Below, one piece after another: positions 18,801-25,501 of a stretch of DNA of 64,000 nucleotides. The translations under genes were made by a program, and so were the position numbers. The stretch covers positions 1-64,000 of the forward strand of contig JAFDYI010000027.1 in NCBI GenBank assembly GCA_018267475.1, read 5' to 3'. Each line of letters opens with the position of its first letter. The first letter of the stretch is position 1. The stretch is from Bacteroidota bacterium. GTDB taxonomy: Bacteria > Bacteroidota > Bacteroidia > B-17B0 > Aurantibacillaceae. The notes under the pieces are model-generated. The model ran no database searches. It saw only the letters and a list, made by a program, of their open reading frames with translations, and was not told the DNA's origin.

Positions 18801-19621
18801 TTAATTCCTGTAACGGTAGCTTGCCCATTGCAGCCTCCGTTGCAGGTAGGGCTTTGGATATTCACAATGGTAGTAGTGGACATGGTGCGCAAACTGCCGC
18901 TGTTTTGTGTCGTTATATTAGAGAAATGATGCGTATTAAGAGCGTAATCAAAAAAAAGTTTGGAAGTGCCTGTGCCTTGTATTTGTTGGTTATTGAGGCT
19001 TGTTACGCGATGTTGTATCCATAGCATCGTGTTGTTTAAAAGTATTTGTGCACCTGAATTACAAATTAAATTACCAAGAAAAAAAGAAGTGTTATTAGCG
19101 GCTATTGTAGCTGCATTAACAAATACTGTTTTGTTTTTTTCGGTATTAAAATTAGAGGATACATTCCAGCTTCCACCGCCATCGAAATATACATTTCCGC
19201 TAAAGATGAAAGAACCGAGTTTTAATATGTTGCTTTGTTCCGACGATTGAAACCAAACATCGCCCAAGAAATTATTTTTTACAGATAGATTAAACGAGGC
19301 GCTCCCTGCAATGCTTAGTCTTTCATTTTGTGTGCCTTGTAAGGTAATGGGCTGTGTATTATTAGAAAAGGTAATGTTGTGGCAATTTGCCCCGCCGATA
19401 ATGCTTACTATGGAAGATGAGGTACCTGATTTTTCATCAAAAAAAACATCGTCGTTGAGGGTAGGTGTTTTCGCTCCCCCTAGGCCGCCGCTAGAAAAAC
19501 TCCAGTGCGCTGCGTCGTTAAAATGCCCAGAACCTCCTACCCAATACAAACTTTGTGCCCTCACGCAAAAAACAGGGGCGAGCAGAAACAGGAACCATAC
19601 ACTACGTAAAAATAGCCTCAT
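9821..19621 (-). CDS. Giant SprB-repeat adhesin with T9SS type B sorting domain
   Basis: 3266 residues from the ATG at 19621 (signal peptide MRLFLRSVWFLFLLAPVFCVRAQ; the frame extends to a TTG at 19630). The N-terminal domain (about 25-250) opens with YWVGGSGHFNDAAHWSFSSGG, a common opening for large Bacteroidota surface proteins. I count 35 SprB-type repeats of about 79 residues (about 250-3010), each of the form C-x-G-x-C-N-G, GGTxPYxYxW, LCAGTYxxxVxDxxGC. Two PKD/Ig-like segments follow, then the gliding-associated C-terminal domain (about 3175-3266: FTIPTGFTPNGDGHNDIW, NRWGEQLF, VGTYYYIIRL). SprB in Flavobacterium johnsoniae is a mobile cell-surface adhesin that drives gliding; this protein is about half that length. 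A PorP/SprF partner follows after 7 bp. The repeats are cysteine-rich, with a strictly paired inner cysteine pair. Whether the cell glides cannot be told from this window. Confidence 0.93.
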   Translation of the reverse strand: MRLFLRSVWFLFLLAPVFCVRAQSLYWVGGSGHFNDAAHWSFSSGGLGGAKTPTLNDDVFFDEKSGTSSSIVSIIGGANCHNITFSNNTQPITLQGTQNERLSIAGSASFNLSVKNNFLGDVWFQSSEQSNILKLGSFIFSGNVYFDGGGSWNVSSNFNTEKNKTVFVNAATIAANNTSFFLGNLICNSGAQILLNNTMLWIQHRVTSLNNQQIQGTGTSKLFFDYALNTHHFSNITTQNSGSLRTMSTTTIVNIQSPTCNGGCNGQATVTGINGTPPYTIQWISSTPQTYTTSATTFTCVGLCANSYNVLITCTTSSGDSTTSFLSGVNVPATSPISIPPPSTTPATCNGLCNGSSSYIIAGSHPPYTVVWTTPSLTTFTLNNVPSGITQTTNSLCAGTYTINVTDAAGCTMQPSVKVTINQPPVISPNGGVKAPLCFGACNGQMWVAPTGGTPFGAVQSNGIKYTTTWDSGNTNDTLYNLCAGSVHTCTVTDKNGCTAVYTGTVPAAPPALAATINPVTTTSISCANVCNGSVSVTGVSGGTNPYTFSWTPTGGVISGSANSSTYSSLCAGTYSCVIKDAHGCVLSETFTLTSPPPITHTVTVVQPKCNGQASGSITDAVSGGTPLYTGFVWAPSGVGTISGTATSSTYSNLPFGTYSVVLTDSRGCHDTVKATLNNPPVLNATVTFTNPACFGSTDGQICVSPSGGTGATYTYSWSPAEPATACVSGLGAGVYSITVKDSNNCVKAVSATLTSPPQITAVVAQKNASCATLCNASATVTPSGGVPGYTYSWSCAPGNNTPTLSGQCGNTTCTVTITDSKNCSVTKAVTFTKPNPLIINISATPLVCANQCNAQINTSVTGGTPTYIYSWSGTGANPVSPTAPSQSNMCSGNYSVTVTDSSLCTTTATVSIANPAPIVIATTSINPNCSGACDGSISAAITGGTFPTYTFIWNPAMAPNTLTPNNLCAGTYVLNVNDANNCLASQTVTLVNPTPITASVTPTNVTCAGSCNGSAVAMAAGGTAPYQYSWDGGIYSATASTSGLCTGTHTLQVKDSKGCIATAIVYNITQPTALSASVSNVTKSCLNICNGTATAGATGGTAPYQFSWDAAGGPFSSATTINTLCVGTHTLYVKDANGCLASTVFNVQVIINVNILASSLSVSCHNACDGSANATASGGSAPYTFSWTPNPVPVPACSNTLSCTANNLCPGTYIVFVTDQTGCASKDSITILNPPALTATTSVVNATCFGSCNGSAAVVASGGTAPYTYSWSNNGVIGPNPTNLCPGSYTATVVDSRGCTTNNPITVSSSPQYTIAPTVTSPSTCLSNSGSISLAISGGTPSYTVTWNTGSHANPLTGLAAGIYTATISDSKGCDTTVTIGVHDPNGPVTNVVINNNASCFGVCNGSATVSGTSANPPVTVIWTTGTPSGPSPQTDNTLCGGPVSAPDIYPVKVVDALGCVSIATVSITEPNKIVDNATVTPSACSSGNTGSITLSPSGGTSPYSYAVDGTATTNPITGLASGTHTVVITDASGCTAAYIYNINAPTTVAVSITKTNVLCSGLCNGTAQAAASGGFPAYTYTWTNSSGSIISNSPNVAGLCSGNYTLTVADAHSCSIQTVVTINPATPIAPNFVKQDNNCSTGCTGTASVAPTGGSGGGFTYNWNTPGNPTTTSVSALCPGNYFVIVKDTNHCTDTTHFTISAPPSVSVSVTYTSPTCFGYANGSASVTPSGGTPTYTVSWSPNICVGCASTHSLTAQPYIVSVTDSKGCTNSTTFVLKDSAKMHANAVATSPLCSGSCNGSITATPSGGNGGYNYQWQGIAPSPGNNPTASGLCPGTYTLIVVDSKNCRDTVSTTVNSAPAIVLNESQTAATCGQSNGSITINTVTPSGALTVNWLSPIACGTNVACTNLSAGIYTVVLSNTNNCKDTFQIGITNSNGPLVTLTTDNVTCFGSCNGSATVTVIHPPNNPPYSYNWNTIPPVSTTTVSGLCGSPPNYISTVTDGLSCQTLTTFSIAAPPKIMDNPTIVNATCAGINNGSITSHGMGGTPYAAGYMYSLDGASYSFSNVFNNLAMGTHTVCIKDSLGCSNCFNYTINGSTFITSSLASTNNMCYGVCNATATLSNIIGGAPPYLIAWSNGQAGSAATNLCAGTYTATITDTMGCKVSQIATITAPSTSVSPNYSVTQPACGMCNGIINLAPTGGNGGAYTYTWSTTANTASINNACAGLYQVNIADVMGCISSYLIPVNNSTSPTAAITSTGLTCSGVCNATASVTASGGTAPYSYNWVSPSSASPSINNLCAGTYYVQVKDAANCVTTQSVSIAPPPSPIVISKNVIPTQCGKCDGSVTYTATGGTGSYSYTWNGVSTGSTAQNNLCAGIYTLVVTSGACSQTVAINMNSSNAPLVTISVGNPTCSGLSNGSATATILGGAPPVTTSWSNGSTANPDVNLGAGTYQVTVTDNNGCASVQTFTVTAPTALAVSLSNTQLPSCSSVCNGVLTAIPSGGTMPYTYTWSPGATHADTLGSLCAGNYAVNVADANGCSVSQNVNLINNPFLINPNPTITPPNCAQCNGTISLAPTGGATPYTYTWTTAPVNNTNQINNVCAGVYQVDVTDGKGCSQLVQIPVSSIASPSITVNASNVTCNGLSNGSATATATGGTTPYVYSWTPVTPAVHTPTIGGLSANIYFIQVADALGCIATQSVDIAQPALLNANAIISTPSCGVCNGSISTNVSGGIGPYTYLWSANAASATTPTVGSLCGGIYTVQVTDAGTSCTNTLTIGLNNTNGPALTIASTGVSCYGMCNGSATVTASGGTPAYSYSWSPSALGTSPAVSNLCANTNYLVAVGDAAGCVQTKTLTITPPSRLILSLATTTPIKCNNNANGAFNAVVSGGTPVYTYSWAPSTASGQNPSGLAAGVYSLVVTDANGCSANQTDTLKNPPKITLAGDTISATCNNAPNGAITTTVTGGVPSYTYSWSNGAATPNLTNILPGHYTLTVTDTHGCTLDTNFVVASTVSITVNAGRDTVMCTSGSITLTGTVTGSPTYNWQDISGTLIPPANSLTITVNPSASTQYVLIATYRGCTNSDTVLVSISPNAGANAGPSQSIMTGQSVNIGGTPTNPGGGSTIWRPPYGLSDTTVANPVASPTITTTYSVYVTNAFGCVGMDSMIVTVLPPFTIPTGFTPNGDGHNDIWLLDYISLFPNVEIEVYNRWGEQLFYSKGNYVPWNGTYKGSPVPVGTYYYIIRLNDPKYPDHYAGPLTILR
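10590..18870 (-). repeat. Array of about 35 diverged SprB-type coding repeats
   Basis: The central 8.3 kb of the adhesin gene consists of about 35 units averaging about 237 bp (79 codons). Units are diverged at DNA level and align best as protein. Each begins near a C-x-G-x-C-N-G motif and ends near D-x-x-G-C. 24 units have four framework cysteines and 11 have only the outer two (units 5, 6, 14, 16, 19, 21, 23, 28, 31, 34 and 35 counted from the N-terminus). Confidence 0.9.
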
Positions 19622-19650
19622 ATAGAACAATTCATTGTGTCAATTATCCA

Positions 19651-19658
19651 CGAATGTA
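19651..19658 (-). promoter_or_regulatory. Possible -7 element for the adhesin gene
   Basis: Reads TACATTCG on the minus strand, one mismatch from TAnnTTTG, 29 bp before the ATG at 19621. No exact match lies between this gene and ybeY. Confidence 0.35.
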
Positions 19659-19725
19659 CGTATTTTTTTTGAAAAAAAAACATTTTTTAAATTCTTAGCG
19701 CTGTTTGTAGTTTTTTAAGCGGTAT

Positions 19726-20157
19726 TTATTCTAATTGTTTTGTTTTATTGAAGGCAAGCATTGCCTTGTCTTCGGCTTGGCGCATCTGTTTTTTTTGCAT
19801 CGGTGTTTTATCTTTATAACCGCAAAGATGCAGTAAACCATGAGCTAACACGCGCAACAATTCTACCTCAAAAGCGGTATCTGCTTTTTTTGCATTATCT
19901 GCTACTCTATCTGCACTAACATATATTTCGCCCACTATTTTATTTTTTTCGTTGTAATCAAAAGTGATGATATCGGTATAAAAATCGTGTGCTAAGAATT
20001 GTTGATTGATGTGCAAGAGCGCCTCATCAGAACAAAAATGGTACGATAGTTTTTTTATTTCTTTTTTTTCAGAGCCGGCAAGTAGCATCAGCCATTTTTT
20101 TAACTGATTTTTTTGTGGTGTTTTAATCTTTACCGAAGCGCTAAAAGTGATGGCCAC
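19726..20157 (-). CDS. ybeY: Endoribonuclease YbeY (rRNA maturation)
   Basis: 143 residues, UPF0054/YbeY family, a metal-dependent RNase acting in 16S rRNA 3'-end maturation and ribosome quality control. The signature is at residues 106-116: HGLLHLCGYKD, in which H106 and H110 match the two first metal ligands. The third ligand position, His in E. coli (GYDH), is Asp116 here; as I recall, other Bacteroidota YbeY proteins share this. The start is GTG at 20157, 8 bp after the stop of the ATPase gene, so the two are probably an operon. The N-terminal part is shorter than in enterobacteria, as usual for the phylum. Confidence 0.9.
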   Translation of the reverse strand: MAITFSASVKIKTPQKNQLKKWLMLLAGSEKKEIKKLSYHFCSDEALLHINQQFLAHDFYTDIITFDYNEKNKIVGEIYVSADRVADNAKKADTAFEVELLRVLAHGLLHLCGYKDKTPMQKKQMRQAEDKAMLAFNKTKQLE

Positions 20158-20165
20158 AAGGGTGT

Positions 20166-20573
20166 TTAGTTAAGGTTAAAAGATAAAAGTACGGTTTTTT
20201 GGTCGTTGATAAATTCTACTTTATCGCACAGCATTTTCATAAGCAAAATACCACGCCCCGATTCGGACGGGTTTTCGGGTTTGGTTGGGTCTGTAACTTG
20301 CTCTATATCAAAGCCATGAGTGCCCTCGTCTATTACTGAGAAGGTGAGTTCTTTTTCGGAGTTGCGACATAAGAGCTGCACTTCTTTTTGTGGATTATTT
20401 TGGTTTCCGTGTGTAATGGCGTTATCTACCGCTTCGGTTACGGCTAATAAGATATTACCGAATTTTTCTTCGCCAATATGCAACTCTTCGCAAATCCCCA
20501 CTACCGTATTTTCTACGGTACTATCGGGAGTTAAAGATTTTATACATACTCGTTTATCTATCAACGGAAGCAT
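20166..20573 (-). CDS. Anti-sigma-factor-type ATP-binding protein (RsbW/HATPase_c_2-like)
   Basis: 135 residues made up of a single GHKL ATPase domain. The N box is AVTEAVDNAITHGNQ (about 63-77), the G1 box DEGTHGFD, and the G2 box ESGRGILLMKMLCD. RsbW/SpoIIAB-like proteins are serine kinases that bind sigma factors or anti-sigma antagonists; in Bacteroidota stand-alone copies are common and their targets mostly unknown. No sigma factor or STAS antagonist is nearby. It lies 8 bp upstream of ybeY and 79 bp downstream of sucB. Confidence 0.85.
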   Translation of the reverse strand: MLPLIDKRVCIKSLTPDSTVENTVVGICEELHIGEEKFGNILLAVTEAVDNAITHGNQNNPQKEVQLLCRNSEKELTFSVIDEGTHGFDIEQVTDPTKPENPSESGRGILLMKMLCDKVEFINDQKTVLLSFNLN

Positions 20574-20652
20574 TTTATGGGGTTAAAACAAGTGCTTATA
20601 CGCATTCTTTTTGCAAAAGGTTTCATTTTTTTGCTTTTTAATGCTTTATTGT

Positions 20653-21924
20653 TTACAGCCCTAATAAAACTTCTACCGGGTTTTTGCCTCCAAACAAAAT
20701 GCGGCTTGGGTTTTCCAGCATTTCTTTTACTTTTACTAAAAATCCTACGCTTTCGCGCCCGTCAATAATGCGGTGGTCGTAGCTTAGGGCTACATACATC
20801 ATGGGGCGTATTTCTACTTTTCCGTTTATGGCCATGGGGCGTTCTACCACGTTGTGCATACCTAAAATAGCGCTTTGAGGCGGGTTTATTATAGGGGTAC
20901 TCATCATACTGCCAAATACGCCGCCATTGGTAATGGTGAAGGTGCCTCCCTCCATTTCCGGAATGGTCAGTTTACCGTCGCGGGCTTTAATGGCCAAGGT
21001 TTTTATTTCGTTTTCTATTTGTGCCAAGCTCATCAACTCGGTGTTGCGCAATACGGGTACCATTAGGCCTTTGGGTGCACTTACGGCAATGCCTATATCG
21101 CAATAGCGATTATATACTATTTCGTCTCCATCAATCATGGCGTTTACAGCCGGAAAGTGGTACAGGGCTTCGCACACGGCTTTGGTAAAAAAGCTCATAA
21201 ACCCAATGTTGGTGCCATATACTTCTTTAAATTTATCTTTGTATGCAGCACGAATGGCGTAGATGCCGCTCATATCCACTTCGTTAAAAGTAGTAAGCAT
21301 GGCGGTTTCATTTTTTACGGCTACCAAGCGCTTGGCTACGGTTTTACGCAGGGCGGTCATTTTTTGGCGGTCTTTATCGCGCCCGCCTTTCCACGAGTTT
21401 GATAATACTTCTTGTACATTAGGCAATCCATTAGCCAGTGCGGACAGTACATCTTGCTTGGTTATGCGCCCGTCTTTGCCCGATCCGTTTATTTGGTTTG
21501 CTTTTACTCCGTTTTCGGTCATTATTTTAGCGGCCGCTACACTGGGGTTTCCATTGGCATAGCTGTTGTTTCCAGGGGTTCCGGCAGAAGCGGAAACGGT
21601 TTCTTTCTTTGCTTCTGCTTTTGTTTCTTCTTTTTTGGGCGCGGGAGTGGGCGCCGCTGCAGTTGCAGGTTTTTCCTCCGGCTTAAAAGAAGTATCTATT
21701 TTTACTACTACCTGTCCTATTTTTACGGTGTCGCCTTCCTTAGCTATCAGCTCTAGCTTACCGCTGTCTTCTGCGTTTAAGGTAAGGGTGGCCTTGTCTG
21801 AATCTATCTCGGCCAGGGGTTCGTCTTTTTCTACCACATCGCCGGTTTGTTTTAGCCAGCGGGCAATAGTTACTTCGGTAATGGATTCTCCGGGGCTCGG
21901 TACTTTTAATTCTACTATGGCCAT
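20653..21924 (-). CDS. sucB: Dihydrolipoamide succinyltransferase, E2 of 2-oxoglutarate dehydrogenase
   Basis: 423 residues. Transfers the succinyl group from E1-bound TPP via lipoamide to CoA in the TCA cycle. Domain order: lipoyl domain (1-78, lipoylated K44 in DSDKAT), an Ala/Pro/Lys-rich linker, the E3-binding peripheral domain (about 125-165: [24 protein letters not shown]), another linker, and the catalytic acyltransferase domain (about 195-423) ending with the active-site motif DHRIIDG (H384, D388). It follows sucA by 51 bp in the same direction. The E3 component is not in the window. Confidence 0.96.
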   Translation of the reverse strand: MAIVELKVPSPGESITEVTIARWLKQTGDVVEKDEPLAEIDSDKATLTLNAEDSGKLELIAKEGDTVKIGQVVVKIDTSFKPEEKPATAAAPTPAPKKEETKAEAKKETVSASAGTPGNNSYANGNPSVAAAKIMTENGVKANQINGSGKDGRITKQDVLSALANGLPNVQEVLSNSWKGGRDKDRQKMTALRKTVAKRLVAVKNETAMLTTFNEVDMSGIYAIRAAYKDKFKEVYGTNIGFMSFFTKAVCEALYHFPAVNAMIDGDEIVYNRYCDIGIAVSAPKGLMVPVLRNTELMSLAQIENEIKTLAIKARDGKLTIPEMEGGTFTITNGGVFGSMMSTPIINPPQSAILGMHNVVERPMAINGKVEIRPMMYVALSYDHRIIDGRESVGFLVKVKEMLENPSRILFGGKNPVEVLLGL

Positions 21925-21975
21925 ATTTTTTTAGTTAAGTGTTTATCTTGTTTTGTTGCTGTTGGGAAAGCATGA

Positions 21976-24699
21976 TTATTTTACTAAAATTTTTGAAAAT
22001 ATGTTTTTCATAATTTCTTCGTTTTCTTCGTTGTGGCGTTTTGAAAAACCAGTAGCTGGGCTTGCTGCCTCGTCTCTTCCTATGCATTTCAAGTTTAGGT
22101 TTCGCAGGCTGTTGTCTATAAAGCGCCAAGCTCCCATGTTTTCAGGTTCTTCTTGTATCCACAGGTATTCTTTGGCTTTGTTGTATTTTTTTACGAACTC
22201 AGCTACTTGCTTGTGAGGGAATGGATACAGCTGCTCTACACGTATAAAGGCAATATCATCGGCGCCTTCTTTTTCTCTGCGCTCTATCAAATCGTAATAT
22301 ACTTTGCCACAGCAAAAAGCCAATCGTGTTGTTTTTTTTGCGTCTGCTTTGGGATCGTCTAATACTTCATGAAAAGTATCTTTTGTGAAATCGGCTAGCG
22401 TGCTTACGCAACTTGGGTAACGCAACAATTTTTTTGGAGTGAAGCATACTAAGGGTTTACGGAAATCGCGTTTTAGTTGGCGGCGAATAGCATGAAACTG
22501 TTGTGCAGGAGTAGTGGCGTTTACTATCTGCATGTTGTTTTTGGCACACATTTGTAAAAAGCGCTCCATACGTGCCGATGAATGTTCGGGGCCTTGCCCT
22601 TCGTAGCCATGAGGAAGTAATAGGACTAAGCCATTCATTCGATGCCATTTGTACTCGGCAGCGGATAGGTATTGGTCCACAATAATTTGTGCGCCATTAA
22701 AGAAATCTCCAAACTGCGCTTCCCATATTGTTAGGATGTTGGGTGAGGCAAAAGCATATCCGTATTCAAAGCCCAACACGGCATATTCGCTCAGCAAGGA
22801 GTTGTATATATGCAGTTGGCCTTGGGCGGTAATGCTATTTAAAGGGATATACTCTTCTTCGCTATCTTCTACTTTTACTACGGCGTGGCGGTGCGAAAAG
22901 GTGCCGCGCTCTACATCTTGCCCACTAAAGCGCACATGATGTCCTTCTTTCATCAAAGAAGCATAGGCTAGCAGTTCGCCCATTGCCCAATCGTAGTTGT
23001 TGTTGGCTATCATGCTACGGCGGTCTTCAAATACTTTAGCTATTTTGTTAAAGAATTTTTTATCCGCAGGGAGCTCGGTTGTTTTTTTTGCTAAATCTAA
23101 AAACGTTTTTTCATCTATAGATGTGTTGGGCGAGGTTTCAAAAGCAGCATCATCGGCCTTTTTTACTCCAGTCCAGTTTCCTTCTAAAAAGGAAGTTATT
23201 TTAGCTTTATCGGTTTTTTTGGCGGCATCTAAGTTGGCTTCTAATTCGGCTTTAAAGGCTTTTTCAATATCTTTTGCTTCGGCTGCCAAAGGCGATTTTT
23301 CAAACTCCAAGCGGCGCACATATAAATCTTTTGGGTTTGGATGTATGGCTATTTCTTTGTACAGTAAGGGTTGTGTAAAGCGGGGTTCGTCGCCTTCGTT
23401 ATGCCCATATTTTCTATAACAAAGCAAATCAATAAATACATCGCGCTTAAAAGTTTGACGAAAATCCATGGCCAATTTAGCCACTAAACACATGGCTTCT
23501 ATATCATCGCCATTTACGTGAAATACAGGGGATAATGTAACTTTGGCTACATCGGTGCAGTAGGTAGAAGAGCGGGCATCAATATAATTGGTTGTAAAAC
23601 CTACCTGATTGTTTACCACTATATGAATGGTACCTCCGGTTTTGTAGCCTTCTAATTGGCTCATTTGTACGGTTTCGTACACTACTCCTTGCCCGGCTAC
23701 GGCAGCATCTCCGTGCATTAAAATCGCGCATACTTTGGTGTTGTCTCCGCTGTGTATGTTATCTATTTTGGCGCGCGCAATACCTTCTACCACAGGGTTT
23801 ACCGTTTCTAAGTGCGAGGGGTTGGGGGTAAGGCTCATGTGCACTTTTTTGCCCGAATCGCTTATTTGGTCTGATGAGTAGCCGTTGTGGTATTTTACAT
23901 CGCCATCAAAAAGGCTGTCTTCACTGGGGCGGCCTTCAAATTCGGTAAAAACATCTTGGTAGGTTTTGTTCATGATGTTGGTAAGCACATTCAGTCTTCC
24001 GCGATGCGGCATGCCTATCACATAGTCTTCAACTCCTAAATTAGCACCGTGTTCCATCAAGGCATTCATAGCAGGGATGAGGGCTTCGCCTCCCTCTAAT
24101 GAAAAGCGTTTTTGCCCTACATACTTGGTTGCTAAAAAATTTTCAAACACAACGGCTTGTGTTAGTTTTTTTAAAATCACTCGTTTTTCATCAAGAGAAA
24201 AGGCCGGTGTGTTTTTGGTTTTTTCCATGCGGTCTTGCAACCATTTTATGATTTGCGGGTCGCGCATGTAAAGGTATTCTACTCCTATGCTTTCGCAATA
24301 GGTGGCTTTTAGGTGGGTGATAATATCGTTTAGCTTAGCGGGGCCGATGCCTAGTTCGTTTCCGGCATGAAAAACGGTGTCTAAATCTTTTTCTGAAAGC
24401 CCAAAATGTTCAATATCTAAGGTAGGTTCGTACTTACGGCGGTGGCGTACGGGGTTGGTTTTGGTAAATAAGTGCCCTCGTTGGCGGTAGCCGTTTATAA
24501 GGGTAATAACCTTAAATTCTTTGGTTACATTTTCAGGAATAACGGCTCCATCGGTATTGTAGTTGGTTTGGGCAAATTCAAATCCCTTAAAAAAATCGCG
24601 CCACGAGGCATCTACACTGTTGGGGTCTTTAGTGTATTGCTGAAAGAGCGCTTCTATGGCGTTTACATCGCTGGTACCAAGGTACGAAAATTTATCCAT
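21976..24699 (-). CDS. sucA: 2-oxoglutarate dehydrogenase E1 component
   Basis: 907 residues, thiamine-diphosphate-dependent decarboxylase of the 2-oxoglutarate dehydrogenase complex. The N-terminal segment (SYLGTSDVNAIEALFQQY, WRDFFKGFEF) is the E2-docking region of this family. The core holds GMPHRGRLNVL, HGDAAVAGQGVVYE, HNEGDEPRFTQP and the transketolase-like part with LPHGYEGQGPEHSSARMERF. The C-terminus keeps RVEQLYPFP and WIQEEPENMGAW, typical of OdhA/SucA. Its length matches the family. A perfect -7 element lies 25 bp upstream, and sucB follows in the same operon. Confidence 0.97.
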   Translation of the reverse strand: MDKFSYLGTSDVNAIEALFQQYTKDPNSVDASWRDFFKGFEFAQTNYNTDGAVIPENVTKEFKVITLINGYRQRGHLFTKTNPVRHRRKYEPTLDIEHFGLSEKDLDTVFHAGNELGIGPAKLNDIITHLKATYCESIGVEYLYMRDPQIIKWLQDRMEKTKNTPAFSLDEKRVILKKLTQAVVFENFLATKYVGQKRFSLEGGEALIPAMNALMEHGANLGVEDYVIGMPHRGRLNVLTNIMNKTYQDVFTEFEGRPSEDSLFDGDVKYHNGYSSDQISDSGKKVHMSLTPNPSHLETVNPVVEGIARAKIDNIHSGDNTKVCAILMHGDAAVAGQGVVYETVQMSQLEGYKTGGTIHIVVNNQVGFTTNYIDARSSTYCTDVAKVTLSPVFHVNGDDIEAMCLVAKLAMDFRQTFKRDVFIDLLCYRKYGHNEGDEPRFTQPLLYKEIAIHPNPKDLYVRRLEFEKSPLAAEAKDIEKAFKAELEANLDAAKKTDKAKITSFLEGNWTGVKKADDAAFETSPNTSIDEKTFLDLAKKTTELPADKKFFNKIAKVFEDRRSMIANNNYDWAMGELLAYASLMKEGHHVRFSGQDVERGTFSHRHAVVKVEDSEEEYIPLNSITAQGQLHIYNSLLSEYAVLGFEYGYAFASPNILTIWEAQFGDFFNGAQIIVDQYLSAAEYKWHRMNGLVLLLPHGYEGQGPEHSSARMERFLQMCAKNNMQIVNATTPAQQFHAIRRQLKRDFRKPLVCFTPKKLLRYPSCVSTLADFTKDTFHEVLDDPKADAKKTTRLAFCCGKVYYDLIERREKEGADDIAFIRVEQLYPFPHKQVAEFVKKYNKAKEYLWIQEEPENMGAWRFIDNSLRNLNLKCIGRDEAASPATGFSKRHNEENEEIMKNIFSKILVK

Positions 24700-24724
24700 A
24701 ACAATAGGCTTAAAAAAACAGCCT

Positions 24725-24732
24725 CAAAGGTA
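24725..24732 (-). promoter_or_regulatory. -7 element for sucA-sucB
   Basis: Reads TACCTTTG on the minus strand, 25 bp before the sucA ATG at 24699. Exact match to TAnnTTTG. Confidence 0.6.
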
Positions 24733-24805
24733 CGTATTTTTACGTTCTAAACATCAAATTCTATATCCTAAAATTTGTGAATGTTTCTTGTATAAAAAAA
24801 CGCAC

Positions 24806-24835
24806 AAAAAAGCAACTGCCTGGCAGTACTTTTTG
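24806..24835 (-). terminator. Rho-independent terminator after the OmpH/Skp gene
   Basis: A stem of ACTGCC and GGCAGT around a single T, extended after a small internal loop by AAAAAG pairing with CTTTTT. On the minus strand the stem is followed by a run of six T, as expected for a terminator 29 bp after the ompH-like stop. The flanking A and T runs mean it could also act from the other side. Confidence 0.55.
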
Positions 24836-24863
24836 TTTTAGAAGATAATGGAGGCGGCCTCTT

Positions 24864-25412
24864 TTATTTTTTGTTGCTGCTGCTGTTTTTTGTTTTCGAT
24901 ACACCTAAAAAGGTGAGTATATCATCGCTTTTATCGTACTTTTGATTGGCGTATAACATGGTCATATCGCTTGATTTATCAAACATAATGGCGATGCCTG
25001 TTTTTTCAGAAACGGTTTTTATGGCGTTATATACTTTATCTTGTATGGGTTTTACCAACTCCATGCGTTTTTTAAATAAATCGCCTTCGGTGCCAAAGTG
25101 TTGTTTTTGCAAATCTTTAGCTTCTTTTTCTTTGTTTACTATTTCGTTTTCGCGTTTTTGGCGTAAGTCGTCGGTAAGCAAAATTTGTTCGGCTTGATAG
25201 GTTTTGTACAGTTTATCTATTTCGGCATATTTTCCTTCAATTTCTTTTTGCCAATCGGCCGATGCTTTATCCAATTCTTGTTTGGCTGCTTTGTACTCGG
25301 GTATTTGGTTTAAGATGTACTCGCTATCTACATATCCAATTTTTTGTGCTACGGCTGCACTGCTTATCCATAAAAGGCTTGCAGCGGTTAAAATGATTTT
25401 CTTCATGTTCAT
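24864..25412 (-). CDS. OmpH/Skp family periplasmic chaperone
   Basis: About 182 residues from the ATG at 25412 (an alternative ATG is at 25406; the frame stays open to 25445). Signal peptide KKIILTAASLLWISSAAVAQ, then KIGYVDSEYILNQIPEYKAAKQELDKAS, the standard opening of OmpH proteins. A long helical hairpin rich in Lys, Glu and Gln follows (about 45-120), then a return strand (GIAIMFDKSSDMTMLYAN). Skp/OmpH holds unfolded outer-membrane proteins in the periplasm. The C-terminal tail is Ser/Asn/Lys-rich. Followed by a hairpin terminator and preceded by its own -7 element, so it appears monocistronic. Confidence 0.92.
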   Translation of the reverse strand: MNMKKIILTAASLLWISSAAVAQKIGYVDSEYILNQIPEYKAAKQELDKASADWQKEIEGKYAEIDKLYKTYQAEQILLTDDLRQKRENEIVNKEKEAKDLQKQHFGTEGDLFKKRMELVKPIQDKVYNAIKTVSEKTGIAIMFDKSSDMTMLYANQKYDKSDDILTFLGVSKTKNSSSNKK

Positions 25413-25442
25413 ATACGTCTTTTTTTTGAATAGAAATTTTAC

Positions 25443-25450
25443 CAAAAGTA
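25443..25450 (-). promoter_or_regulatory. -7 element for the OmpH/Skp gene
   Basis: Reads TACTTTTG on the minus strand, 30 bp before the ATG at 25412. It argues against the longest frame (start 25445), which would overlap it. Confidence 0.55.
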
Positions 25451-25501
25451 TTAAAAAAAACGCTGGTACGCAAAATTAACACTGTTTAAGAAATAGCGGC
25501 G

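Noticed and set aside
10590-18870. Regular repeats that could suggest a CRISPR array or minisatellite
   Set aside because: The units are about 237 bp, diverged at DNA level, in frame and encode recognisable SprB domains; there are no short identical repeats with unique spacers.
9851-19250. Many open frames of 60-110 codons opposite to, or in other frames of, the SprB-repeat gene
   Set aside because: They have repetitive, low-complexity products that mirror the repeat structure, lack start context and conserved motifs, and overlap a clearly real gene along its whole length.
22649-23419. Plus-strand frames of 96-140 codons opposite sucA
   Set aside because: They are shadows of the sucA coding strand; no family signature and no promoter.
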